A DNA stretch of 64,000 nucleotides from Desulfofundulus australicus DSM 11792 (GCF_900129285.1 NZ_FQUW01000008.1:1-64000); one strand, 5' to 3'; shown: positions 27,212 through 36,292, counted from the first letter of the stretch. Translations and numbers: made by a program. The notes: generated from the letters alone by a model not told the origin.

Positions 27212-27979
27212 TTAGCGCAGCGCTCCCACCCGGTTGACCGCCAGGTCCAGGAGCTGGTCCTGGGCCTGCAGGATGCGCTGGTTGGCCTCATAGGAGCGCG
27301 CGGCGCTGACCAGCTGCACCATGGAGGCGGCAGGGTCCACATTGGACCCTTCCAGAAAACCCTGGCGGACTTCAGGGCTGGCCGCCGGCCGGGCGCTGCC
27401 GGCGGGAGCCGCAAAGTAGTTATCCCCGGTTTTGGTCAGCAGGTTCAGGTCGGCAAACCGGACTATGCGCAGGCGGCCCACCGTTCCCTGCCCGGGCCGG
27501 ATTATTTCTCCCCCGGCGGTGACCTGGAAATCATCAGTCCCCACCCGCACCGGGCCGGCTTCCCCCAGCACCCGGTTGCCGCGGGAGTCCACCAGGTAGC
27601 CCTCGCCGTCCACGCCCAGGTTGCCGTCCCGGGTGTAAAGTTCTCCCTGCGGGGTCTGCACTGCCAGGAAAGCGCCGGGATCGGTCAGGGCCAGGTGGGT
27701 GCTCCTGCCCGTGGGCTGGAGAGCGCCGGGGGAAAAATTGGTCACCACCCGGGCAACGGCTGCGCCCTGGTTGGTTGTGCCCACGTAGCGCCAGCCGGGG
27801 CCGGTTCTGAAAGTCCCCTCCTGCTGCTCCACCAGCAGCAGTTCGGGGAAAGGCTTCTGCACAACATTATCGGCCTTGAAGCCGCTGGTGGAGGCGTTGG
27901 CCAGGTTGGCTGCCAGCACGTCCAGCCGGGCCTGCTGGACGCCCAGGCCGGTGGCGGCGGTATAAAGACCACGGATCAC
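27212..27979 (-). CDS. flhO: Flagellar rod protein, FlgF/FlhO-like
   Basis: The protein has 255 residues. It begins MIRGLYTAATGLGVQQARLD with LAANLANASTSGFKA, and ends GSNVDPAASMVQLVSAARSYEANQRILQAQDQLLDLAVNRV, the FlgF/FlgG-type coiled-coil ending. It sits between sigD and the second rod gene as in Bacillus flhO. It is a likely rod component exported by the flagellar type III apparatus. Confidence 0.87.
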   Translation of the reverse strand: MIRGLYTAATGLGVQQARLDVLAANLANASTSGFKADNVVQKPFPELLLVEQQEGTFRTGPGWRYVGTTNQGAAVARVVTNFSPGALQPTGRSTHLALTDPGAFLAVQTPQGELYTRDGNLGVDGEGYLVDSRGNRVLGEAGPVRVGTDDFQVTAGGEIIRPGQGTVGRLRIVRFADLNLLTKTGDNYFAAPAGSARPAASPEVRQGFLEGSNVDPAASMVQLVSAARSYEANQRILQAQDQLLDLAVNRVGALR

Positions 27980-28087
27980 GTCGGGTTCCCCCCTCTTGAG
28001 AAATTCGGCTTCGGTAACTCGCCGGGCGCGGCGTTATCTCCGGACCGCCCCCGGAGGTTACCGGAGCACCCGCCCGCGCATAACTTT

Positions 28088-28849
28088 TCAAGCCCGCCCG
28101 GCCAGCTTCTGGCGCAGGCGGTTGATGGCCCGGCTGTGCAGCTGGCACACCCTGGACTCGGAAACATCCAGGACAGCCCCGATTTCCTTTAAGGTCAGGC
28201 CCTCCTGGTAATACAGGGCCAGCACCAGCTGGTCTTTCTCCGGCAGGCTGGCCACCGCCCGGGCCAGAAGCTCCCTGTTCTCTTCTTCCGTTACGTGCTC
28301 CAGGGGATCGGGGCTGGTTTCGTCGGGGAGCAGGTCCCCCAGCCGGACCGGCTCGCCGTTGCCCGCGGCCACCATTTCATCCAGGGAGAGGGTATGCAGG
28401 CGGCAGAGCTGGTTGTCCAGGTAGCGCACCTCGGACCGGGAAAGGCCCATTTCCTCCGCCAGCGCGTCCACGGGCACCTTTTCCTGGTAGTGGTTCTCCA
28501 GTTTCTCCCGGGCGGCCCTGAGCTGCTGGACCCTGCGCCAGAGGGTGCGGGGCATCCAGTTAGCCCGGCGCAGCTCGTCCAGCATGGCTCCCCGCACCCG
28601 GGTGGTGGCGTAGGCTTCAAAATTGTGCCCCAGGTCCGGGTCGAACTTGTCGATGGCCTCGATCAGCCCGAAGATACCGCAGCTCTCCAGGTCTTCCTGG
28701 CTCAGGCACGACGGCAGCCTGACGGCCAGCCGGCCGGCCAGGTACTTAACCAGCCAGAGGTAGGAAAGGATGAGCCGGTGGCGGATCTCCGGGCTTCTTG
28801 TCCGCTTGAATTCCTGCCAGAGTTTTTCCCTGTCGGCAGCGTTATCCAC
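28088..28849 (-). CDS. sigD: RNA polymerase sigma-28 factor (SigD/FliA)
   Basis: The 253-residue protein has the FliA/WhiG-type regions: region 2 (LVKYLAGRLAVRLPSCLSQEDLESCGIFGLIEAIDKFDP with YATTRVRGAMLDELRRANWMPR) and region 4 helix-turn-helix (LKEIGAVLDVSESRVCQLHSRAINRLR). It directs late flagellar genes and is held in check by FlgM, encoded at 52.66 kb. Sigma-28-like sites are visible before flgM and flgN. As in Bacillus, sigD lies near the end of the long early operon, so operon length and premature termination can set its level. Confidence 0.95.
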   Translation of the reverse strand: MDNAADREKLWQEFKRTRSPEIRHRLILSYLWLVKYLAGRLAVRLPSCLSQEDLESCGIFGLIEAIDKFDPDLGHNFEAYATTRVRGAMLDELRRANWMPRTLWRRVQQLRAAREKLENHYQEKVPVDALAEEMGLSRSEVRYLDNQLCRLHTLSLDEMVAAGNGEPVRLGDLLPDETSPDPLEHVTEEENRELLARAVASLPEKDQLVLALYYQEGLTLKEIGAVLDVSESRVCQLHSRAINRLRQKLAGRA

Positions 28850-28853
28850 GTTC

Positions 28854-29501
28854 TCACTTCCTGGTAAGCCGGGCCTGGCGGGCCATGCACTGGAAAATAT
28901 AGCGCATGATCAAATCCTGCTGGGCGGTGGTGATATCCACAAATTCCAGGGCCGCATGGTATTTTGATTTTTCCTTCTCCATCAGCCGCAGCACCCGGCC
29001 GCGGAGCTCCATCTTCCGGGCCCCCTGCTGCAGGGGCAGGTTAAACATAAGCAGCACTTCCCGGCCGGGCGGGAGCGGCTCGTCCACGGCCAGGAGCATT
29101 CCCCCGCCGCTGATATCCACCGTATAGGCCTTTTTATAAGCAGCCTGGTGCCCGCCTTCCTCCGGCAGCCGGACGTAATGGACTTCCAGGAGGGTTTTCA
29201 GGCGCACGTGCCGGCGCTGCTGCACCCGCCGGCACTCACCGGTGGGAACCAGGCGGTAGAGGGGTACCTCTTTTCCAATCCGACCCAGGCAGCGGGCGGG
29301 GAAAACAAAGCTGGCCGACTCATCAAAAAAGCGCACGCTCACCCGGTCCCCCGGGCCCAGGATGAGGACGTTCCCCCGCAGGCGGGGCAGCAAAACGTGC
29401 AGCTCACGCCCGCTGATATCCTGAACGGCGGAGGCGTACCAGTCCCCTTCCCCCTCCCTCGCCACCTCGATCTTCTGGTTGATGGTGAGCTGGTCAAACA
29501 A
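28854..29501 (-). CDS. PilZ-domain c-di-GMP-binding flagellar brake protein (YcgR/FlgZ type)
   Basis: The protein has about 215 residues. An N-terminal YcgR-like domain (FDQLTINQKIEVAREGEGDWYASAVQDI) precedes a PilZ domain with the RxxxR motif (QQRRHVRLKTLLEVHYV) and the D/NxSxxG motif as VDISGGGMLLAVDEP. These bind c-di-GMP. I start it at the TTG at 29499-29501, which has CGGGAGG eight bases upstream; the long N-terminal extension from 29636 overlaps flhG and is not protein-like. It would slow or bias the motor when c-di-GMP is high, in line with the riboswitch at the head of this operon. Confidence 0.85.
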   Translation of the reverse strand: MFDQLTINQKIEVAREGEGDWYASAVQDISGRELHVLLPRLRGNVLILGPGDRVSVRFFDESASFVFPARCLGRIGKEVPLYRLVPTGECRRVQQRRHVRLKTLLEVHYVRLPEEGGHQAAYKKAYTVDISGGGMLLAVDEPLPPGREVLLMFNLPLQQGARKMELRGRVLRLMEKEKSKYHAALEFVDITTAQQDLIMRYIFQCMARQARLTRK

Positions 29502-29523
29502 AATCCGTACCTCCCGTAAACTT

Positions 29524-30441
29524 TCACTGGCGGTTGAACAGCCTGGCCAGGCGCTGCACGAAACCCCGCAGGCCCGGCCGGGACTGGTCCTCCCGGGACA
29601 TGCCGCCGGCAAGAAAGCGGGCCATGGCGGCCACACTCCTGGCGGGCCGGGAGCGGGGCTCTGCCAGGTAAAAAGGCCTCTGCTCCCGCACTGCCCGGTG
29701 CACCACCCGGTCCTCGGGAATGGCTCCCAGGTAGACCACCGGCAGGTTCAGAAAGCGGCCGGCCACCATCTCCAGCCGGCGGGCCGTGTCCAGGGCCTCC
29801 TGCTCGCTGCCGGCCCGGTTGACCGCCAGCAGCACCTGCCGGTGCAGGTTGAAGCGGGCCAGCACCTTGATCAGGCTGTAGCCGTCGGTAAGGGAAGTGG
29901 GCTCGGGGGTGACGACCACGATCACTTCCCCGGCGGCAGCCAGGAAGCCCAGCACGTTCCGGGAAAGCCCCGCCCCCGTATCGACGAGCACGAAGTCGGC
30001 CAGCCCGTCCAGGAGAGCCATGGACGAAAGCAGCCTCTGCCAGTGTGCCCGGTCCAGATTGGCCAGCTCCAGGAAACCCGAGCCGCCGGATATCAGCTGC
30101 ACCCCGCCCGGGGCGGGCACCAGCACTTCCCGGATGTCCCGGCCCCGGTAGAGGCAGTCGTAGAGGGTGCAGGGGGGAGTCAGCCCCAGGAGCACTTCCA
30201 CGTTGGCCAGGCCCAGGTCGGCGTCCAGGATGATCACCCGCTGTTCCAGCGCGGCCAGGGCCAGGCCCAGGTTGACCGCCAGGTTGCTCTTGCCCACCCC
30301 GCCCTTGCCACTGGTAACGGCGATGACCCGGGCGGCAGCGGCCCGCGGTTCTTCCGCCGGCGGCACCGCTCCTTCCGGGAAACTGCCGGGCACGCGGCCG
30401 AAGATGCGCCCGCCCTTAAATCCGGAGGAGCGCCCCCGCAT
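29524..30441 (-). CDS. flhG: FlhG (YlxH/MinD-like) flagellar number ATPase
   Basis: The protein has 305 residues. The deviant Walker A is VIAVTSGKGGVGKSNLAVNLG, with DADLGLANVEVLLGL and VLVDTGAGLSRNVL following, as in MinD/FlhG. The C-terminal amphipathic region is present (FVQRLARLF). It partners FlhF and limits flagellar number and placement. The N-terminus (GFKGGRIFGRVPGSFPEGA) lacks the DQAxxLR motif by which FlhG normally stimulates FlhF. It overlaps flhF by 26 bases. Confidence 0.92.
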   Translation of the reverse strand: MRGRSSGFKGGRIFGRVPGSFPEGAVPPAEEPRAAAARVIAVTSGKGGVGKSNLAVNLGLALAALEQRVIILDADLGLANVEVLLGLTPPCTLYDCLYRGRDIREVLVPAPGGVQLISGGSGFLELANLDRAHWQRLLSSMALLDGLADFVLVDTGAGLSRNVLGFLAAAGEVIVVVTPEPTSLTDGYSLIKVLARFNLHRQVLLAVNRAGSEQEALDTARRLEMVAGRFLNLPVVYLGAIPEDRVVHRAVREQRPFYLAEPRSRPARSVAAMARFLAGGMSREDQSRPGLRGFVQRLARLFNRQ

Positions 30442-31708
30442 CTTCTTCGACCCCCTCCAGGAGGAGGGCGGCCAGGCGCCGGGGAGTCAGGCCGGCGATG
30501 TCGTCGGGGACGTTCTGCCCGCCGGTGACGTAGCTTACCGGCCGGCGCATCTGGTGGACCAGGTTCAACACCCCTCCCCGGGTTTGCGTTTCATCCAGCT
30601 TGGTGAAGATGAACTCCGAGTACCCCACCCGGTCGAATTCCCGGGCCATATGCAGGAGGTCCCGGTTGCGGGTGGTGGCGCTCAGGACCAGGTAGACCCG
30701 GCGGGACGGCGGCAGGGCATCCACAAAACCTTTCAACTTGAGCAACTGGCCGGCATTGCGGCAGGAGATCCCCTCCGTATCGATGAAAACGGTCTCCTTG
30801 TCCTGGTGGGCCTCCACCGCCGAGGCCAGTTCGGCGGGGGTCATCACCACTTCCACCGGCACGCCAATGGTCTGACCGTAAAACTTCAGCTCCTCCACCG
30901 CCCCGAAGCGGTGGCTGTACACGGCAACCAGCGCTATCCTTTTGCGCTCGAAAAGTGCCTGCCTGGCGGCCAGCTTGGCCAGGGTGGTGGTTTTCCCCGC
31001 CCCGGTGGGGCCGATGAAAACCCGGATCTTCCCGTTCCGATCATCACGGCTGGAGTAGGCCTCCTCCACCAGGGAAACCACCCGTCCCTTCAGCTGCAGG
31101 AGCAGGAAGTCCTCGTCCTCCCCGGCGGGGGTGCCGGGCTCCAGGCCGTCCAGGAGCATTTCCACCACCCCTTCCAGCACTTCCATATCCAGCAGGCGCC
31201 GCCGCCATTTTTCCCGAACGTCCCCGTCCATCATGGCTTCCTCCTGTCGTTTCAGAATGGCCCGGAAGGAGGGAAAATCACCCCGTTCCCGGCCGGCAGG
31301 CGGGCCCGCATCAGGGACGGGCCCGCTGCCGCCGGTGGACAGTGCCCCGGCCGGGCCGGGTGCAGGCGGCACCCGCCCCTCCGGCCCCGGCATTTCTTCC
31401 CTGCGTGTGCGCCGGACCTGCGGGGCCGGTGCCGGCGAGGGGGTGCCCGCGGCCGCCGTGCCGCCCTCCCTGGAAGCGGGGGGCTGCGGCCCGGCGGCCG
31501 GCCCCGGCGGCAGTTCCGCTGCCGGGGGCGCGGCGGGCAGTTCGTCCAGGGCCGCGGTCACCTCCAGCTGGGGCGGCCGGAAGAAGTCCAGCAGGTGTTT
31601 TCGGGGCAGGCGGTAGCTGGAAATGATGACCGCCTCGGGCCCCATATCCTCCCGGATCAGGCGCATGGCCTCCTGCATTTCCCTGACAATATACTTCTTG
31701 ATCTTCAC
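30416..31708 (-). CDS. flhF: FlhF SRP-like GTPase
   Basis: The protein has 430 residues. The N-terminus KIKKYIVREMQEAMRLIREDMGPEAVIISSYRLP is typical for FlhF, followed by a long proline/alanine/glycine-rich B region (about 50-150), then the NG domain with G1 GPTGAGKTTTLAKLA and later FIDTEGISCRN and FTKLDETQTRGGVLNLV. It places the nascent flagellum at the membrane. The GTG start overlaps the flhA stop by four bases (GTGA). Confidence 0.94.
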   Translation of the reverse strand: MKIKKYIVREMQEAMRLIREDMGPEAVIISSYRLPRKHLLDFFRPPQLEVTAALDELPAAPPAAELPPGPAAGPQPPASREGGTAAAGTPSPAPAPQVRRTRREEMPGPEGRVPPAPGPAGALSTGGSGPVPDAGPPAGRERGDFPSFRAILKRQEEAMMDGDVREKWRRRLLDMEVLEGVVEMLLDGLEPGTPAGEDEDFLLLQLKGRVVSLVEEAYSSRDDRNGKIRVFIGPTGAGKTTTLAKLAARQALFERKRIALVAVYSHRFGAVEELKFYGQTIGVPVEVVMTPAELASAVEAHQDKETVFIDTEGISCRNAGQLLKLKGFVDALPPSRRVYLVLSATTRNRDLLHMAREFDRVGYSEFIFTKLDETQTRGGVLNLVHQMRRPVSYVTGGQNVPDDIAGLTPRRLAALLLEGVEEDAGALLRI

Positions 31709-33780
31709 TCCGCACTCACCGTCCCCACTACTTCCACTTCGATGCCCGGCGCCACTTCGTTCAAGGACAGCACGGTCACCGCCGGCAGGCTGCGTTCAAT
31801 CAACCTGCGGAAGGGCAGCCTTACGCGGGGCGAGCAGAGCACCACCGGGATCTGCCCTTTGAGGCTCAGCTTCTCGGCCTGCTCCCGGAGCTTTTCCAGG
31901 ATCTTGCGGGCCAGCCCGGGCTCCAGCACCGGGTAGGCCCCGAGCTGGGTCTGCTGGATGGAGTCCGTGATGGCCTGCTCCAGCCGGGGGTGCAGGGTGA
32001 GCACGGCCAGCTTGTTCTCCGGGGTCAGGTACAGCCGGGTGATGGTGCGGGAAAGGCGGCTGCGCACGTGCTCGGTGAGAAAATCGCTGTCCCGGTTCAG
32101 GCGGGCCCCGTCGGCCAGGGCCTCGCAGATGCTCACCAGGTCCCTGAGGGGCACCCTTTCCCGCAGGAGATTCTGCAGCACCTTCTGCACCTCGCCCAGG
32201 GTCAGCAGGTCGGGAACCAGCTCCTCCACCACCGCCGGGTCCTTTTCCTTAATGACCTCCAGCAGTTCCTTCACTTCCTGTCGGCCCAGCAGCTCATGGG
32301 CGTGGGCCTTAATGAATTCCGTCAGGTGGGTGACCATAACGGTGGAGGGATCCACCACCGTCAGCCCGGCCAGCTCCAGCCTCTCCTTTTCCCCGGCCGG
32401 CACCCACCAGGCCGGCAGGCCGAAGGTGGGCTCGGTGGTGGGTATGCCCGGAATACCGGTGGCCTGCCCCGTGGGGTCCATCACCAGGTAATGGCCGGGC
32501 AGCAGTTCCCCCCGGGCAGCCTCCTCGCCCCGGATTTTAAAGACGTAGGCGTTGGGCGACAGCTGCAGGTTATCCCGGATGCGGATGGGCCGCACGTAAA
32601 TTCCCAGTTCCACGGCGCACTGCCGGCGCACCGCCGCCAGCCGGTGCAGCAGGTCCCCGCCCTGGGACTCGTCGGTGAGGGGGATGAGGTTGTAGCCGAT
32701 TTCTATCTGCAGGGGGTCCACCTGGAAGTACGTGGCCACGTTTTCCGGCTCCCGGCGGATCTCCTGCGCCTGCTGCCTGGCCCGGGCCTCCTGCCGCCGC
32801 ACCTCCTCCCTTTGCTTTTCCTGCACCAGGCTCCTGCCGGCGATAAAGCTGGCCCCCGCCAGCAGAAGGAAGAGGATGTTGGGCATGGCCGGGATGCAAC
32901 CCAGGACGAAGAGGATTCCCGCCACCAGGTAGAGGATGCGGGGGAAGCCGGTGAACTGCCGGGAGATGTCCTTCCCGAAGCTGGCGTCCGACGTGGCCCT
33001 GGTCACCAGGATGCCGGCGGCGGTGGAGATGAGCACCGAGGGCACCTGGGTCACCAGACCGTCCCCGATGGTGAGCACGGTAAAGGTGCGCAGGGCTTCG
33101 GAGACGGGCATGCCCATCTGCAGGGTGCCGATGGCGATGCCCCCCAGGATGTTGACCAGGGTGATGATGATGCCGGCAATGGCGTCCCCCCGCACGAACT
33201 TGCTGGCCCCGTCCATGGCGCCGTAAAAGTCAGCCTCCCGCTGCAGCCTCTTCCGCCTTTCCCTGGCCTCCGCCTCGGTAATCAGCCCCGCGTTGAAGTC
33301 GGCGTCAATGCTCATCTGCTTGCCGGGCATGGCATCCAGGGTGAAGCGCGCGGCCACCTCGGCCACCCGGCCCGCCCCGCTGGTGATCACCACGAACTGG
33401 ATCACGGTGATGATGATGAAAACGATGAATCCCACCACGTAGTTGCCCCCGGCCACAAAGTGCCCGAAGGCGTCGATGACGTTGCCCGCGTAGCCCTGCC
33501 CCAGGATCAGCCGGGTGGAGGAGATGTTCAGGGCCAGCCGGTAGAGGGTGGTCACCAGCAGCAGGGCCGGGAAGACGGAAAACTGCAGGGGCTCGGTGGT
33601 GAACATGGTGATGAGCAGGATCACCAGCCCCAGGGTGATGCTGATGGAAAGCAGCACGTCCAGGACCCGGGGGGGCATGGGGATGATGATCATCAGCACG
33701 ATGCCCACGATCAGGCCGGCGATGAGCAGGTCGTTGTTGCGTTTCAGTTGTGACCTCAGGGTTGTGCCGGGTGCGGGCAC
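31705..33780 (-). CDS. flhA: FlhA flagellar type III export gate
   Basis: This 691-residue protein has eight N-terminal membrane helices (from NNDLLIAGLIVGIVLMIIIP), the FHIPEP-type conserved loop (ADFNAGLITEAEARERRKRLQ and KFVRGDAIAGIIITLVNILGG) and a large cytoplasmic C-domain that binds chaperone-substrate complexes. The start is a GTG with AGGAGGGAC seven bases upstream. Confidence 0.96.
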   Translation of the reverse strand: MPAPGTTLRSQLKRNNDLLIAGLIVGIVLMIIIPMPPRVLDVLLSISITLGLVILLITMFTTEPLQFSVFPALLLVTTLYRLALNISSTRLILGQGYAGNVIDAFGHFVAGGNYVVGFIVFIIITVIQFVVITSGAGRVAEVAARFTLDAMPGKQMSIDADFNAGLITEAEARERRKRLQREADFYGAMDGASKFVRGDAIAGIIITLVNILGGIAIGTLQMGMPVSEALRTFTVLTIGDGLVTQVPSVLISTAAGILVTRATSDASFGKDISRQFTGFPRILYLVAGILFVLGCIPAMPNILFLLLAGASFIAGRSLVQEKQREEVRRQEARARQQAQEIRREPENVATYFQVDPLQIEIGYNLIPLTDESQGGDLLHRLAAVRRQCAVELGIYVRPIRIRDNLQLSPNAYVFKIRGEEAARGELLPGHYLVMDPTGQATGIPGIPTTEPTFGLPAWWVPAGEKERLELAGLTVVDPSTVMVTHLTEFIKAHAHELLGRQEVKELLEVIKEKDPAVVEELVPDLLTLGEVQKVLQNLLRERVPLRDLVSICEALADGARLNRDSDFLTEHVRSRLSRTITRLYLTPENKLAVLTLHPRLEQAITDSIQQTQLGAYPVLEPGLARKILEKLREQAEKLSLKGQIPVVLCSPRVRLPFRRLIERSLPAVTVLSLNEVAPGIEVEVVGTVSAE

Positions 33781-34096
33781 GGTTTGTCCCTCCTGTAAAT
33801 GTTCGGTGAACCCGGTTGGGTGCGGCGCCGTCCTCGCTCACTCCAGTGCTTCGCGTAAGATGCGCACCGTGGTTCGCTTCGGGCCGGCTCTGGCTCTCTG
33901 TGGATTACCATCGGCACTGTTGCCTCACGACCATAATTAAACTGCCCGATGTGTTACTAACAGGTGTTCTTCCCTTTGCTTTCGTTTGGCGTCCTCGAGA
34001 GCCGGGCCGGCGGCCTCGCTTCGCCGGGTGCTGTGACCGGCGCTCCGCAAGTCGTTCGCTTCGGGCAACGCGGCACCGTGCCATGGTAGTGATTTT
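33781..34096. other. 316-base spacer between flhB and flhA
   Basis: No convincing gene lies here on either strand. It is by far the longest gap in the otherwise tightly packed fliR-flhB-flhA stretch. It contains a 13-base direct repeat GTTCGCTTCGGGC (33872-33884 and 34054-34066) and a 7-bp inverted pair GGCTCTC/GAGAGCC. It may hold an internal promoter or be the scar of an element; I cannot tell. Confidence 0.5.
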
Positions 34097-35167
34097 TTAC
34101 ACCGGCCGTTTTTTCAGGCGGTAGACCAGGGCCAGGATCTGGGCTACGGCCTGGTAGAGTTCCACCGGGATTTCCTGCCCGATTTCCACCTGGTGGTAAA
34201 GGGTCCGGGCCACTTCGGGGTTATGTATGACCGGCACATTATGCTCGGCGGCCAGCTCCCGGATGCGGCGGGCCAGGTCCCCGGCTCCCTTGGCCACCAC
34301 CCGGGGGGCGGGCATTTCCCTTTCGTCGTAGCGCAGGGCCACCGCCAGGTGGGTGGGGTTGGTGATGACCACCGTGGCCCGGGGCACTTCCTGGCGGATG
34401 CGGTTGAGCAGGATCTGCCGCTGGCGCCGCCTCTGCCAGCTTTTTACGGTGGGGTCCCCTTCGGTCTGTTTGAGCTCATCCTTTACTTCCTGCCTGGTCA
34501 TGCGCAGGCCCCGCAGGTACTCCCAGCGCTGGTAGAACAGGTCGAGCACCGCCAGGAGTAAAAAGGTGCCGCCCGCCGCCGCGGCTGCCGCCAGCATAAC
34601 CCCGGCCACCGTGTCGAAGGCCGCCCGGGGTGAACGATGAAAGACCAGCAGCAGCTCCGGCAGGTACGCCTTCACCACCAGGTAGCTGACCCCCGCCACC
34701 ACCGCCACTTTAAGGATGCTCTTACCCAGTTCCACCAGAGTGCGCAGGCTGAAGATGCGGGAGAGGCCGCTGACGGGATTGATCCGCTCCAGGTTGGGTT
34801 TGACCACCTCCGGGGCGAAGATAAAACCTGTCTGCAGCAGGTGCACCGCCAGGGCCGCACCGGTTAGCGTCAGCATAAGCGGCGTGCACATCCACAGTGC
34901 CCCGCGGCCGGCATCGAAGATCACCCGGGGCAGGCTTTCGGGCGACAGGTCGAAGGTCAGGCAGTGGCTGAAATACCAGGTGAGCTCTTTCTGCCAGCTT
35001 TCCATGGCCGGGCCCTTCAAAAGGTAGGCCAGGGTGACGGCCGCCATGAGCACCACCGCCGCAGCAAAGTCCCGGCTCCTGGGCACCTGACCCCTGCGCC
35101 TGGCCTCCTGCAGCCGCCGCGGGGTCGGGGCTTCGGTTTTCTGCTGGGCGCCCCCGCCGTGGGCCAA
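34097..35167 (-). CDS. flhB: FlhB export-gate substrate-specificity switch
   Basis: The protein has 356 residues, with four membrane helices and the autocleavage motif NPTH at 270-273 (TVVITNPTHLAVALRYDE). The start is TTG (LAHGGGAQQKTEAPTPRRLQEARRRGQVPRS, a typical FlhB N-terminus) with GAGGGG ahead. Cleavage in NPTH switches export from hook to filament proteins in concert with FliK. Confidence 0.95.
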   Translation of the reverse strand: MAHGGGAQQKTEAPTPRRLQEARRRGQVPRSRDFAAAVVLMAAVTLAYLLKGPAMESWQKELTWYFSHCLTFDLSPESLPRVIFDAGRGALWMCTPLMLTLTGAALAVHLLQTGFIFAPEVVKPNLERINPVSGLSRIFSLRTLVELGKSILKVAVVAGVSYLVVKAYLPELLLVFHRSPRAAFDTVAGVMLAAAAAAGGTFLLLAVLDLFYQRWEYLRGLRMTRQEVKDELKQTEGDPTVKSWQRRRQRQILLNRIRQEVPRATVVITNPTHLAVALRYDEREMPAPRVVAKGAGDLARRIRELAAEHNVPVIHNPEVARTLYHQVEIGQEIPVELYQAVAQILALVYRLKKRPV

Positions 35168-35185
35168 TCTCCATCCCCTCTTCCC

Positions 35186-35232
35186 AATAAGTTAATAAAT
35201 CAGGTGCCTGGCACGCAATTTATTAACTTATT
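35186..35232. repeat. Long perfect inverted repeat between fliR and flhB
   Basis: AATAAGTTAATAAAT (35186-35200) is the perfect 15-bp complement of 35218-35232. The 17-nt loop holds a small palindrome GTGCCTGGCAC. The arms are pure AT in a GC-rich operon. In mRNA this gives a strong stem-loop 19 nt before the flhB start and directly after the fliR stop. The same 11-base loop palindrome recurs near 60131-60144. Confidence 0.9.
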
Positions 35233-35236
35233 TCAA

Positions 35237-36007
35237 TCACCCGGAAAGCCCGCGGATCACTGTGTACAGGTCCTGCTCCATCATGCGGACCAGGGCCCGG
35301 AAGACCACCCCGAAAAGCGGCACCATGATGCTCAAGGTGAGAATGCCCAGGGCGATCTTCAGCGGAAAGCCCAGCATGAAAATGTTCATTTCCGGGGCGG
35401 TGCGGCCCAGAAGCCCCAGGCAGAGGTCGATAATCAGCACCACCGCCACCACGGGAGCGGCGATCTGCACGCCCAGGGCCACCATGCGGGCGAATATCCG
35501 CACCACGGCCAGGGTGGTGACCCCGTCCAGGGAGGCACCGGCCAGGGGCACCAGCTCGTAACTCCTGGCCAGGGCGGCAATGAGCACGTGGTGCCCGTCC
35601 AGGATGAAGAAGAGCACCATGCCCAGGAGGTACAGGAAGCGGGAGCTGAGGGTGGACTGATGCCCCATGGCCGGGTCAAAAAAGCTGGCCATGAAAAAGC
35701 CCATCTGAATGTCCATGATCTGCCCCGCCACAGCCAGGCTCTGGAAGACCAGGCCGGCCACGAAGCCCAGCACCAGGCCCACCCCGGCCTCTTCCGCCGC
35801 CGCCAGGGCAAACCCCACAAGGCCCCCGGGAAAATCCGGCTCCACTCCCGGCACCAGGGGGTAGAGCACCACGGCCAACACCAGGGCCGTGAAGGCTTTC
35901 AAAGACCGGGGTACGTTGAGAAAGAAAAACAGGGGACCCGCAACCAGAAAGGCGCTGGCCCGGATGAAGATTAAAATAAAGGTTGCCGCCGCTCCGTAGT
36001 TAAGCAA
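35237..36007 (-). CDS. fliR: FliR export-gate protein
   Basis: The protein has 256 residues and six predicted membrane helices, with the usual FliR internal block (AGLVFQSLAVAGQIMDIQMGF) and C-terminal AALVRMMEQDLY-type ending seen here as RALVRMMEQDLYTVIRGL. It forms the export channel with FliP and FliQ. It follows fliQ by 15 nt. Confidence 0.94.
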   Translation of the reverse strand: MLNYGAAATFILIFIRASAFLVAGPLFFFLNVPRSLKAFTALVLAVVLYPLVPGVEPDFPGGLVGFALAAAEEAGVGLVLGFVAGLVFQSLAVAGQIMDIQMGFFMASFFDPAMGHQSTLSSRFLYLLGMVLFFILDGHHVLIAALARSYELVPLAGASLDGVTTLAVVRIFARMVALGVQIAAPVVAVVLIIDLCLGLLGRTAPEMNIFMLGFPLKIALGILTLSIMVPLFGVVFRALVRMMEQDLYTVIRGLSG

Positions 36008-36022
36008 TTCCGCTCTCTCCCC

Positions 36023-36292
36023 CTACCCTGTGAGATTGGGCAGGTGCTGGAACAGCCGCGTGGTGTAACTGGTCATCAGGCGGACCAGCCACGGCGCGGT
36101 GATGGCCAGGGCCAGAAATACGGCCACGATCTTGGGCACAAAGGTCAGGGACTGCTCCTGCACCTGGGTGACAGCCTGGAGGATGCTGATCACCAGCCCC
36201 ACCAGCAGCGATACGGCCAGGGTGGGCAGGGAGAGGAGCAGGATCATCACCAGGGCTTCCCGGGCGATCTGGGTGACAAGGGTATCGGTCAC
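36023..36292 (-). CDS. fliQ: FliQ export-gate protein
   Basis: This 89-residue protein has two membrane helices (LVMILLLSLPTLAVSLLVGLVISILQAVTQVQEQSL and VFLALAITAPWLVRLMTSYTT). The length and the VTQVQEQSLTFVPKI block are diagnostic of FliQ. It lies between fliP and fliR. Confidence 0.95.
   Translation of the reverse strand: MTDTLVTQIAREALVMILLLSLPTLAVSLLVGLVISILQAVTQVQEQSLTFVPKIVAVFLALAITAPWLVRLMTSYTTRLFQHLPNLTG

Noticed and set aside
30167-31936. 589-codon plus-strand ORF opposite flhG/flhF
   Set aside because: Low-complexity shadow ORF spanning parts of three real genes.
31990-33753. 587-codon plus-strand ORF opposite flhA
   Set aside because: Antisense shadow of a GC-rich gene: His/Gln/Gly-rich, no family signature, and flhA on the other strand is certain.
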